Positions 6,433 through 14,006 of a stretch of 14,978 nt of DNA are shown here, one piece after another. Made by a program: the position numbers and the translations under genes. Positions within the stretch are counted from its first letter, which is position 1, and every line of letters begins with the position of its first letter. Source of the stretch: Bacteroidales bacterium (GTDB lineage Bacteria; Bacteroidota; Bacteroidia; Bacteroidales; UBA12077); the NCBI GenBank assembly GCA_030156305.1, contig JASGMZ010000045.1, positions 1 to 14,978 on the forward strand, in the 5' to 3' direction. The notes beneath the pieces were generated by a model, which was not told the origin of the DNA, did not search any database, and saw only the letters and a list, made by a program, of their open reading frames with translations.

Positions 6433-9400
6433 ATGGATCATCAGAAAATTATACAACTCAGAGAAATTTTACAATTTTATAATAACCACCCACAGGTTAA
6501 CAAAATTTTGCAAACAAGCAAAAATGGAAATTCAAATTTTTATTTAAGTGGTTTGCAAGGATCATCAAAAAGTCTTGTTGCTGCAACCATTATGAATAGC
6601 AGCAACCATACACATCTTTTTATTTTTCAAGACAAAGAAGATGCAGCCTATTTTCATAACGATATATCTAATATTTTAGAATCGGAAGCAGCTTTTTTCC
6701 CTACTTCATATAAACGATCTATAATTTACGGTGAAGAAGATAGTGCTAATTTATTGCTTCGTTCGGAGGCTCTCACGCAATTGGCTAACAACAAAAAACT
6801 TGTCATTACAACCTATCCTGAAGCAATTGTCGAGAAAGTCATTAACAAAAATAACCTTATACAATCAACGCTCCATTTACGGGTTGGAGAGAAGGTAAAT
6901 ATTGATTTTATTGAGGAAGTGTTGGAAGAATACCATTTTCAGTATGTTGATTTTGTTTATGAACCCGGGCAATACTCAATTCGTGGAAGTATAATTGACA
7001 TCTTTTCTTTTGCATCGGATCATCCCTTTCGAATAGATTTTTTTGGCGACGAGGTAGAGTCCATTCGCTCTTTTGACATTGAAAATCAATTGTCGAAAGA
7101 GAAATTCGAAAAAATTTCCATTATTCCTAAAATTGTAAATCCTGTATCAGAAAATAAAGAGCTAAAACAAACCGAGTCGTTTTTCAGTTTTTTACCTTCA
7201 AATACCACAATCTGGACCGATAACCTATCATTTATTGCCGACAAAGCTTTACAGATTTATGATAAACTAACCGAAGAAAATCGCGAAGAGCTAATTATTC
7301 CATCTAATCAATTAATACAGTCTATTCAAGACTCACCGCACATTGAATTTGGACAAAAAAATTATTTTAACAGCAGCGAAATAAAATTCAATATTGTTCA
7401 CCAACCTGCCTTTAACAAAAATTTTAACCTGCTTGGCGAAAATATTATTTCTAATCTCGAAAAAGGGTACCAGACCTACATTCTTTCCGATAACGAAAAA
7501 CAGATTGAACGATTACAAAACATCTTTAAGGATATAAATCCTGAAATAACTTTTATCCCTGTTTTAAAAACGCTTCATGAAGGATTTATCGATCATGATA
7601 TCAAAACTTGTTTTTATACCGATCATCAAATTTTTGGCCGATACCACAAATTTAATATCAAAAACAGTTTACAAAAGAAAGAACAGATAACCCTACGTGA
7701 ATTGACAGGGCTTCATCCAGGTGACTATGTGGTGCATATCGATCATGGCATAGGCAAGTTTGGAGGATTAGAAAAAATTGAAATCAATGGTAAAACACAG
7801 GAAGGCATAAAACTTGTTTATAAAGATCTGGATACCTTATATGTTAGTATACATGCATTACATAAAATAAGTAAATATAAAGGGAAAGATTCTGAACCAC
7901 CCAAAATATATAAATTAGGTACCGGAGCCTGGCAGAAACTTAAACAAAATACCCAGGAAAAAGTAAAAGATATTGCCAAAGAGCTTATTCAGCTTTACGC
8001 AAAACGTAAAGCACAAAAAGGTTTTTCTTATGCTCCCGATACGTTTATGCAACAAGAACTGGAGTCATCTTTTATTTACGATGATACCCCCGATCAACTA
8101 ACGGCAACAATAGCCGTAAAAGAGGATATGGAGTCGGAAACGCCCATGGACAGGCTTGTTTGTGGCGATGTGGGGTTTGGAAAAACAGAAATTTCGGTAC
8201 GTGCAGCATTTAAAGCAGTATCAGACAGCAAACAGGTGGCTATTCTTGTTCCCACAACGATCCTTGCTCTTCAACATTATCAAACATTTACTGAACGATT
8301 AGCAAATTTCCCTTGTAATATTGAGCACTTAAGCCGCCTCAGATCGGCCAAAAAACAAAAAGAGATTATAAAAAATCTAAACGAAGGGAAAATTGATATT
8401 ATTATTGGTACCCATCGCCTGGTAGGAAAAGAAATAAAATTCAAAGATCTGGGATTGCTTATTATCGACGAAGAACAAAAATTTGGCGTATCGGTAAAAG
8501 AAAAGTTAAAAAAATTAAAAATCAATGTAGATACACTCACATTAACGGCAACACCTATACCAAGGACTCTACAATTTTCCATGATGGGAGCTCGTGATTT
8601 GTCGATCATCAATACACCACCGCCTAACCGCTATCCAATCATCACAGAACTCCATACATTCAATGAAGATATCATTAAAGAAGCTATTGATTATGAATTT
8701 CAACGGAATGGGCAGGTATTTTTTATTCATAACCGGATACAAAATATCGACGAAGTTGAAAAATTGGTTAACAAGTTATGCCCTGATGTTAGAACCGTTG
8801 TTGCCCATGGGCAAATGGAAAGTAAAAAGCTGGAAAAAGTAATGTTGGATTTTATTCAATATGAATATGATGTATTAATTGCTACTACAATTGTTGAATC
8901 CGGGCTTGATATTCCCAATGCCAATACAATGATTATTAATAATGCCCAGAATTTCGGATTAAGTGACTTACACCAACTACGCGGACGCGTAGGGAGGTCT
9001 AACAAAAAAGCTTTCTGTTACCTGTTAGCTCCACCCCTTATCTCTGTTACCGAGGATGCCCGGCGTAGATTAAAAGCGATTGAAGAATTTTCTGAATTAG
9101 GGAGTGGGTTTAATATTGCTATGCAGGATTTAGATATCCGGGGAGCCGGAAATTTATTAGGCGCCGAACAAAGTGGATTTATTACCGACATCGGATTTGA
9201 AACTTACCACCGAATTTTAAACGAAGCCATTTTGGAGTTAAAAGAAACGTCGTTTAGGGAACTTTATGAATCGGAACACCAAAAAGAAACAGAAAAACAA
9301 ATACAAAAACAAAAATTTATCAGCGATTGCCAAATAGATACCGATCTGGAGATTCTTTTCCCCGACGCATATATTAGCAATATCTCAGAACGAATAAGGC

Positions 9401-9780
9401 TTTACCGCGAATTAGACAATACCGAAACAGAAGATCAATTGTTATCTTTCGAAGCACAACTAAAAGACCGCTTTGGGAAAATTCCACCACAAACCATTGA
9501 ATTAATGAATGTTGTAAGGCTTAGATGGTTGGCTATAGATTTAGGTGTTGAAAAAATTATCCTGAAAAATAACAAACTGGTAGCCTATTTTATTAGCGAT
9601 CAAGATTCACTATTTTATAAATCTGCCGTTTTTGCTAAAATATTAAGTTTTCTACAAAAAAATCCTCAATTTATAAAAATGAAAGAGGTAAATAACAAAC
9701 TTACTTTAAGTATTCAAAAAATTGATAGCATACAAAAAGCGATTGATATTTTTAAGCAAATTATCAATCATCAAAATTAA
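6433..9780 (+). CDS. mfd: Transcription-repair coupling factor
   Basis: DNA translocase that removes stalled RNA polymerase at lesions and recruits UvrA for nucleotide excision repair. At 1115 residues it is full length. In order: the UvrB-like N-terminal module with a degenerate P-loop, GLQGSSK at 40-46; the CarD-like RNA-polymerase-interaction domain (about 425-480, LHPGDYVVHIDHGIGKFGG); the RecG-like motor with GDVGFGKTE at 578-586, DEEQ at 679-682, TATPIPRT, VESGLDIPNA near 821 and QLRGRVGR at 848-855; then the C-terminal TRCF domain (about 965-1070). All motor motifs look intact. I chose the ATG at 6433 (MDHQKIIQLREIL). The upstream in-frame TTG at 6406 falls inside the terminator stem and adds nine residues of no known similarity. 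No good promoter was found directly upstream; expression may come from readthrough of fbp or from inside the fbp tail. Confidence 0.96.
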   Translation: MDHQKIIQLREILQFYNNHPQVNKILQTSKNGNSNFYLSGLQGSSKSLVAATIMNSSNHTHLFIFQDKEDAAYFHNDISNILESEAAFFPTSYKRSIIYGEEDSANLLLRSEALTQLANNKKLVITTYPEAIVEKVINKNNLIQSTLHLRVGEKVNIDFIEEVLEEYHFQYVDFVYEPGQYSIRGSIIDIFSFASDHPFRIDFFGDEVESIRSFDIENQLSKEKFEKISIIPKIVNPVSENKELKQTESFFSFLPSNTTIWTDNLSFIADKALQIYDKLTEENREELIIPSNQLIQSIQDSPHIEFGQKNYFNSSEIKFNIVHQPAFNKNFNLLGENIISNLEKGYQTYILSDNEKQIERLQNIFKDINPEITFIPVLKTLHEGFIDHDIKTCFYTDHQIFGRYHKFNIKNSLQKKEQITLRELTGLHPGDYVVHIDHGIGKFGGLEKIEINGKTQEGIKLVYKDLDTLYVSIHALHKISKYKGKDSEPPKIYKLGTGAWQKLKQNTQEKVKDIAKELIQLYAKRKAQKGFSYAPDTFMQQELESSFIYDDTPDQLTATIAVKEDMESETPMDRLVCGDVGFGKTEISVRAAFKAVSDSKQVAILVPTTILALQHYQTFTERLANFPCNIEHLSRLRSAKKQKEIIKNLNEGKIDIIIGTHRLVGKEIKFKDLGLLIIDEEQKFGVSVKEKLKKLKINVDTLTLTATPIPRTLQFSMMGARDLSIINTPPPNRYPIITELHTFNEDIIKEAIDYEFQRNGQVFFIHNRIQNIDEVEKLVNKLCPDVRTVVAHGQMESKKLEKVMLDFIQYEYDVLIATTIVESGLDIPNANTMIINNAQNFGLSDLHQLRGRVGRSNKKAFCYLLAPPLISVTEDARRRLKAIEEFSELGSGFNIAMQDLDIRGAGNLLGAEQSGFITDIGFETYHRILNEAILELKETSFRELYESEHQKETEKQIQKQKFISDCQIDTDLEILFPDAYISNISERIRLYRELDNTETEDQLLSFEAQLKDRFGKIPPQTIELMNVVRLRWLAIDLGVEKIILKNNKLVAYFISDQDSLFYKSAVFAKILSFLQKNPQFIKMKEVNNKLTLSIQKIDSIQKAIDIFKQIINHQN

Positions 9781-9813
9781 TGAAAAAAGAATCCATTATA
9801 ATTGATTTTATTA

Positions 9814-9821
9814 TATATTTA
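9814..9821 (+). promoter_or_regulatory. Possible -7 element of the coaX operon
   Basis: TATATTTA differs from TAnnTTTG only in the last base and lies 20 bases before the coaX ATG in the 61-base gap after mfd. No -33 TTTG is present at normal distance. I saw no clear terminator in this gap either, so mfd transcripts may run on into coaX. Confidence 0.25.
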
Positions 9822-9841
9822 CGCCTGGTTTTTAATAAATT

Positions 9842-10579
9842 ATGTTCATGAACCTTACCATTGATATAGGGAATAGCAGGAACAAATTTGCTGTTTTTCG
9901 AAGAGGGGAGATTTTAGAAGTTTTCCATTTTAACACATTAAACACAAATATTATTCAGGACATTTCTCAAAAATATCCGGAAATTAAACATGTTATTCTT
10001 TCTACTGTACGAGAGGTAGAAACCTCTTTTGTAACATTTCTTCAATCTGAATTTAATGATTATATTGAACTTACTGAAAAAACAAAAATACCCATTGAAA
10101 ACTTATATCAAACAAAAGACACTTTAGGAAAAGATCGTTTAGCCTCAGTTATTGGAGCAAACAATATTTTTCCAAATACCAACGTTTTGGTTATCGATGC
10201 AGGTACAGCTTTAACATTTGATTTTATCAATCAACAAAATCAATATTTAGGAGGGACCATTTCACCAGGTTTAGAAATGCGGTTTAGAGCATTGCACGAT
10301 TATACAAACCGGCTACCATTGCAAGAAAAAAATAATAATTATCAATTAATTGCTGATAACACAAAAGAGGCCATAATTTCGGGAGTACAACACAGTTTGA
10401 TATTTGAAATTGATAGCTATATAAACACCTTTAAAACAAAATTTAACCATTTAAAAGTAATTTTAACAGGTGGGGATGCTATTTTTTTTGATAAAAAGTT
10501 AAAAAATCCCATCTTTGTAAACTTGAATTTAAATTTTATTGGATTAAACAAAATCTTAGAATACAATATAAAAGCATGA
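9842..10579 (+). CDS. coaX: Type III pantothenate kinase
   Basis: Phosphorylates pantothenate, the first step of coenzyme A synthesis; cytoplasmic. CoaX enzymes belong to the ASKHA fold, need a monovalent cation and are not feedback-inhibited by CoA, unlike CoaA. The 245 residues fit the family. Signatures are the phosphate-1 motif TIDIGNSRNK (D8, G10, N11), LGKDRLASVIGA (pantothenate/dimer region), VIDAGTALTFDF (D119, phosphate-2 motif), GGTISPGLEMRFRAL and TGGDA near the C-terminus. A second ATG two codons downstream (9848, MNLTIDIGNS) is equally plausible. The stop overlaps the start of the next gene (ATGA at 10576-10579), indicating translational coupling to the outer-membrane protein gene. 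It is the only metabolic gene of an otherwise envelope-directed operon. Confidence 0.93.
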   Translation: MFMNLTIDIGNSRNKFAVFRRGEILEVFHFNTLNTNIIQDISQKYPEIKHVILSTVREVETSFVTFLQSEFNDYIELTEKTKIPIENLYQTKDTLGKDRLASVIGANNIFPNTNVLVIDAGTALTFDFINQQNQYLGGTISPGLEMRFRALHDYTNRLPLQEKNNNYQLIADNTKEAIISGVQHSLIFEIDSYINTFKTKFNHLKVILTGGDAIFFDKKLKNPIFVNLNLNFIGLNKILEYNIKA

Positions 10580-11883
10580 TCAAAAAAACATTTTTAACCA
10601 TAGGTTTACTCATTATTACCCTACTACAAATTGCAGGACAAAGCCTTACCAATTCGCCCTATACCCGATTTGGGATTGGAGAGATTGACCGAAGCGGCTT
10701 TAACCAAAATAAAGCGATGGGAGGAATATCTGCGGGATTACGCATGAACAATCAAATTAATTTTTTAAATCCAGCTTCTATAAGTGCCCAAGATAGTATG
10801 TCTTTTATTTTTGATGTTGGGATTAATGGAATAACCAAAGAACTGAAGTCAAATGATAATAGTTTAACATTTAATAATTTTGCTTTCGATCATCTTGCCC
10901 TCTCTTTCCCAATAAAAAAATGGTGGGTGGCAAGTGCTGGAGTAACACCTTACTCCAAAATTGGTTATAACATTAATCAAACTGATATCTACGAGTTTAA
11001 TGATACCATAAATAAAAAATATAATTATTATGGAAATGGGGGGATTACCCAACTATTTTTGACAAACTCATTTAATATTTACAAAGGCCTTTCCGTTGGG
11101 TTTAACCTGAACTATTTATTTGGTTCAACCGAACAATACAATCAGGCTTATTTAGATTTACCGGAAAGTTATTCAACGGTTATCGTTAATAAAATAAAAA
11201 TGAATAAAATAACCTTTGACCTTGGCCTTCAATACTATGGAGAAATTGGCGAAAAATACTTTTATGTTGCAGGGTTTACTTATTCCAACAAAGTAGATTT
11301 TAATGCTACCAATGATCAATCCATATTAATGACCGAAAATTATAACCTATACAATGTTAACGTAATTGATTATTTAGCAAATTATCGAAGTGATTATGAT
11401 ACCATAACCAGCTCACGTATTACAAATTACAAAGTTGATATTCCGGAAAGATACAATATTGGATTTACAGCAGGGATTAAAGACAAATTAACATTTGGGG
11501 TTGATTATAGTTATCAAGACTGGTCAACCATAGAATCGTTAAATGTAAACGACAATTTTGCAACAGATCAAACGATTCGATTTGGAATTGAATATATACC
11601 TAACAAAAGATCCCTTAGAAATTATTTCAACAGAATTAATTACAGAGCAGGTTTTTACCACAATAACAGCTATTTAAAGCTAAAAGGAGAACAAATAAAA
11701 AATTATGGCATAACTTTTGGAATAGGATTACCGATAGCAAATCAGAAAACAAGTTTAAATATATCTGGTGCTTATGGTAAAAATGGAACAACTGATAATG
11801 GATTAATCGAAGAAAATTATTTTTCATTTGGCATTAATTTAACTCTATATGATTTCTGGTTTATCAAACGAAAATTTAACTAA
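10576..11883 (+). CDS. Beta-barrel outer-membrane protein
   Basis: A 435-residue exported protein, probably a beta-barrel in the outer membrane. Residues 2-21 are a signal peptide (KK, then a hydrophobic core, then QIAG with cleavage before QSLTNSPYTRFG). The mature part is rich in alternating hydrophobic and polar strands with many aromatic residues (for example LSVGFNLNYLFGS, LTFGVDYSYQDW, YFSFGINLTLYDFWF) and ends close to a strand. The beginning, SPYTRFGIGEIDRSGFNQNKAMGGISAGLR, is typical of a Bacteroidota family usually annotated only as outer-membrane or hypothetical protein; a FadL/OmpP1-like fold is possible but not shown. It is translationally coupled to coaX and followed after 18 bases by the TPR gene. 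With lptC downstream, a role in outer-membrane assembly or transport is plausible, but the substrate is unknown. Confidence 0.75.
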   Translation: MIKKTFLTIGLLIITLLQIAGQSLTNSPYTRFGIGEIDRSGFNQNKAMGGISAGLRMNNQINFLNPASISAQDSMSFIFDVGINGITKELKSNDNSLTFNNFAFDHLALSFPIKKWWVASAGVTPYSKIGYNINQTDIYEFNDTINKKYNYYGNGGITQLFLTNSFNIYKGLSVGFNLNYLFGSTEQYNQAYLDLPESYSTVIVNKIKMNKITFDLGLQYYGEIGEKYFYVAGFTYSNKVDFNATNDQSILMTENYNLYNVNVIDYLANYRSDYDTITSSRITNYKVDIPERYNIGFTAGIKDKLTFGVDYSYQDWSTIESLNVNDNFATDQTIRFGIEYIPNKRSLRNYFNRINYRAGFYHNNSYLKLKGEQIKNYGITFGIGLPIANQKTSLNISGAYGKNGTTDNGLIEENYFSFGINLTLYDFWFIKRKFN

Positions 11884-11901
11884 TTAAAACATAACAATAT
11901 T

Positions 11902-13242
11902 ATGAAAACAATAGCAAAAAGAATTTTACCAACATTGTTTTTAACCTTAACCATAGGGCTTTCATTCGCTCAGAAGGGTGTTGAAGACGGATCAAAATAC
12001 GGACATGGTGAAGACAGTATTCGTTGTATAATGAATTTATCATTATATAGAGAATATGTAAAACAAGATAATTATAATCTTTCAATTAAGCCATGGAAAA
12101 TTGTTTATACAGAATGTCCAAAAGCGAGTAAATACATTTATATCGATGGAATTAAAATGATAGAAGATGCTATTCAAAAAGAACAAGATGAAGCCAAAAA
12201 GGAAATACTTGTAGATAGCATGATGAGAATTTACGATAAACGAATAAAATATTATGGGCAAAAAGGCTATGTTTTAGGCAAAAAAGGGACTGATTATATT
12301 AAGTATTCCAAAAATACTTCAGAAAACATGGAGGTTGGGTACAATTGGCTTAAAGAAGCCATTCAGCTTCAACAAAAAGAAATCGGCCCTGGCGAATTGG
12401 TAACTTTTATGAATGCTTCAAAATTTTTATTCTCAGCTAATAAAATAAGTGCGGGACAGGTAGTAGAAGACTATGGTTTCGTTTCCGATATTGTTGATAA
12501 AATACTAATCAATGGGAAAAAAGGAAGTATTGAAAGAGCAAAAGATATATGTGACAAAATTTTCGAATCGAGTGGCGCTGCAAGCTGCGAAGATTTAATT
12601 CCATTTTATGCTAATAAATATGAAGTAAATGCAGAAGATGTTGAATTTCTAACAAAGGCAACAGACTTATTGCGCTCAACAAAATGTACCGAATCGGATC
12701 TTTTTTACAAAATGACAAAAAAGTTAAACGAATTAGATCCCAATGCAGAATTAGCCTACGAAGTTGCTAAATTAAGTTCTAAAAAAGAAAAATTTCAAGA
12801 AGCGTCAAAATATTTCCATCAAGCAATTGAACTACAAGATGATATTATTGAAAAAGCAAAATATTATCTTGAATTAGGAGATGTTTCACGTAAAATGGGA
12901 AATTACGAAACGGCCAAAAAATATGCATTAAAATCGGCAGAATTAAATCCAGAAAGTGGATATCCATATCTTTTGTTAGGTAATATTTATGCTGCAGGGA
13001 ATAAAACATGTGGAGAAAAAGAATTTGAACATAAAGCAATTTACTGGGCTGCAGTTGATCAATTTATAAAAGCAAAACAAGTAGATCCTGAATTAACTGA
13101 TGAAGCCAATAATTTTATTGAAGCCTATAGCCCACACTTCCCTAATCAGGAGGATGCTTTCTTTGAAGGTTATAACAATGGTGATACATATACTATAGGA
13201 TGCTGGATCAATGAAACAACAACCGTTAGAACAACAAAATAA
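11902..13242 (+). CDS. Secreted TPR-repeat protein
   Basis: A 446-residue protein with a signal peptide (residues 1-23, KTIAKR then a hydrophobic core, cleavage likely after LSFA), hence periplasmic or outer-membrane associated. The N-terminal half (KPWKIVYTECPKASKYIYIDG onward) is helical and conserved in style but has no domain I can name. Residues about 277-362 hold tandem tetratricopeptide repeats, clearest at AKYYLELGDVSRKMGNYETAKKYALKSAELNPES and the following YPYLLLGNIYAAG. Several cysteines (in IRCIMN, TECPKAS, AASCEDL, TKCTESD, KTCGEKE and IGCWI) could form disulfides after export. TPRs normally serve as protein-binding scaffolds, so it may link the neighbouring barrel protein to other envelope partners; this is inference from context. 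The gene follows the barrel gene closely and runs up to lptC, whose preferred start is 14 bases after its stop. Confidence 0.78.
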   Translation: MKTIAKRILPTLFLTLTIGLSFAQKGVEDGSKYGHGEDSIRCIMNLSLYREYVKQDNYNLSIKPWKIVYTECPKASKYIYIDGIKMIEDAIQKEQDEAKKEILVDSMMRIYDKRIKYYGQKGYVLGKKGTDYIKYSKNTSENMEVGYNWLKEAIQLQQKEIGPGELVTFMNASKFLFSANKISAGQVVEDYGFVSDIVDKILINGKKGSIERAKDICDKIFESSGAASCEDLIPFYANKYEVNAEDVEFLTKATDLLRSTKCTESDLFYKMTKKLNELDPNAELAYEVAKLSSKKEKFQEASKYFHQAIELQDDIIEKAKYYLELGDVSRKMGNYETAKKYALKSAELNPESGYPYLLLGNIYAAGNKTCGEKEFEHKAIYWAAVDQFIKAKQVDPELTDEANNFIEAYSPHFPNQEDAFFEGYNNGDTYTIGCWINETTTVRTTK

Positions 13243-13255
13243 TTTTTTAAATAAT

Positions 13256-13813
13256 ATGTTACAAAAGATAATAATTCCTGCTTTGGCAGGAATTATTATC
13301 TTTTGTAATGCCTGCGAAAAAGGGGACATCGAAAAAATAAATAAGTTAACTAAACACCTCGATGCACCCTCCATGGCAGTTGAGAATACAGAAATAATCT
13401 ACAGTGAAGATGCTATTATTAAAATAAAAATAACTTCGCCAGAAATAAACCGATACCTCGAAATAGAAGATCCTTATTCAGAATTTCCCAAAGGATTGCA
13501 CGTACAATTTTACGACTCTACACAAACACCAACCTCTTCGATTCGAGCCAACTACGCAATATTTGATGAAAAAGAAAATTTATGGACTGCTGAAAACAAT
13601 GTAGTCGCTATCAACAAAATAGAAGGGGATACACTTAATACAGAATACCTTGTGTGGGACATGAATAAGAAAAAAATTTTTTCTGACCGTTTTGTTCGTG
13701 TTGTGAATAAAGATGGAATTATCCATGGAACAGGTTTTGAATCGAACCAGGATTTTTCCAATTGGAAAATCAAAAAAACATCGGGAACGATTAATATTGA
13801 AGATGAGAAATAA
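13256..13813 (+). CDS. lptC: LptC-like LPS export lipoprotein
   Basis: LptC is the membrane-anchored periplasmic component that accepts lipopolysaccharide from the LptBFG transporter and passes it toward LptA. In this 185-residue protein the LptC fold is suggested by VENTEIIYSEDAIIKIKITSPEINRYLEIEDPYSEFPKGLHVQFYD, by SSIRANYAIFDEKENLWTAENNVVAINKIEGDTLNTEYLVWDMNKKKIFSD, and by the IIHGTGFESNQDFSNWKIKKTSG ending, all typical of Bacteroidota LptC. The N-terminus is a lipoprotein-type signal ending in FCNAC, with C20 the candidate lipidated residue. I prefer the ATG at 13256; an upstream ATG at 13211 would overlap the TPR gene by 32 bases and add a polar 15-residue extension. A perfect 23-bp inverted repeat covers codons 2-17, right at the initiation site. 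The end overlaps the next gene by 11 bases. Confidence 0.85.
   Translation: MLQKIIIPALAGIIIFCNACEKGDIEKINKLTKHLDAPSMAVENTEIIYSEDAIIKIKITSPEINRYLEIEDPYSEFPKGLHVQFYDSTQTPTSSIRANYAIFDEKENLWTAENNVVAINKIEGDTLNTEYLVWDMNKKKIFSDRFVRVVNKDGIIHGTGFESNQDFSNWKIKKTSGTINIEDEK
13259..13308. repeat. Perfect 23-bp inverted repeat with 4-base loop
   Basis: The left arm is 13259-13281, the loop is TTTG at 13282-13285 and the right arm is 13286-13308; every one of the 23 pairs is Watson-Crick. Two further wobble pairs (13258 with 13309, 13257 with 13310) would draw in the U and G of the lptC start codon. The core, ATTCCTGC-TTTG-GCAGGAAT, looks like the widespread REP-type palindromes whose translations give IPAKAGI-like peptides. 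It lies wholly within coding sequence. The flanking T-run needed for an intrinsic terminator is absent. Confidence 0.95.
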
Positions 13814-14006
13814 ACTTGCCAGAAGTGTTGAGATTTTATGGATTATAACATCAATACTTTGTTTAATTTCTGGAATACACCAAACTATTTACCAGGGTTT
13901 TTCCAAAAGTTATGTCTTTTTTATATTTTCGCTATTAGCTTTTTTAATGTTTCGAATAAAACGACATATCAGAAAAACAAATAATTCGGGGAAAACAAAT
14001 GGATGA
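13803..14006 (+). CDS. Small two-helix membrane protein
   Basis: A 67-residue protein of unknown function. It has a basic N-terminus (RNKLAR), a first hydrophobic helix at about 11-29, a short turn, a second helix at about 36-50, and a strongly basic tail (RIKRHIRK), which predicts a hairpin in the inner membrane with both ends in the cytoplasm. It overlaps the end of lptC by 11 bases and the start of the CNNM-type gene by 8 bases, the kind of coupling seen for subunits made together. An earlier in-frame ATG at 13713 would place 90 more bases inside lptC and encode a charged, family-unlike extension, so I chose 13803. It could be a small partner of the Lpt machinery or of the downstream transporter; the sequence does not decide between them. 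Confidence 0.7.
   Translation: MRNKLARSVEILWIITSILCLISGIHQTIYQGFSKSYVFFIFSLLAFLMFRIKRHIRKTNNSGKTNG

Noticed and set aside
8280..8612. Minus-strand reading frame of 110 codons inside mfd
   Set aside because: It overlaps the conserved motor domain of mfd on the opposite strand, has no recognisable features and no initiation context.
13093..13374. Open reading frame on the minus strand across the TPR-lptC junction containing IIPAKAGII
   Set aside because: It runs antisense to two well-supported genes, and its recognisable peptide is just the other strand of the palindrome. It is a by-product of the inverted repeat, useful only as a hint of REP-like character.
13713..13802. Earlier ATG extending the 67-residue membrane protein by 30 residues
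   Set aside because: The extension lies entirely within lptC in another frame and encodes a charged stretch in front of what is otherwise a normal membrane-protein N-terminus.
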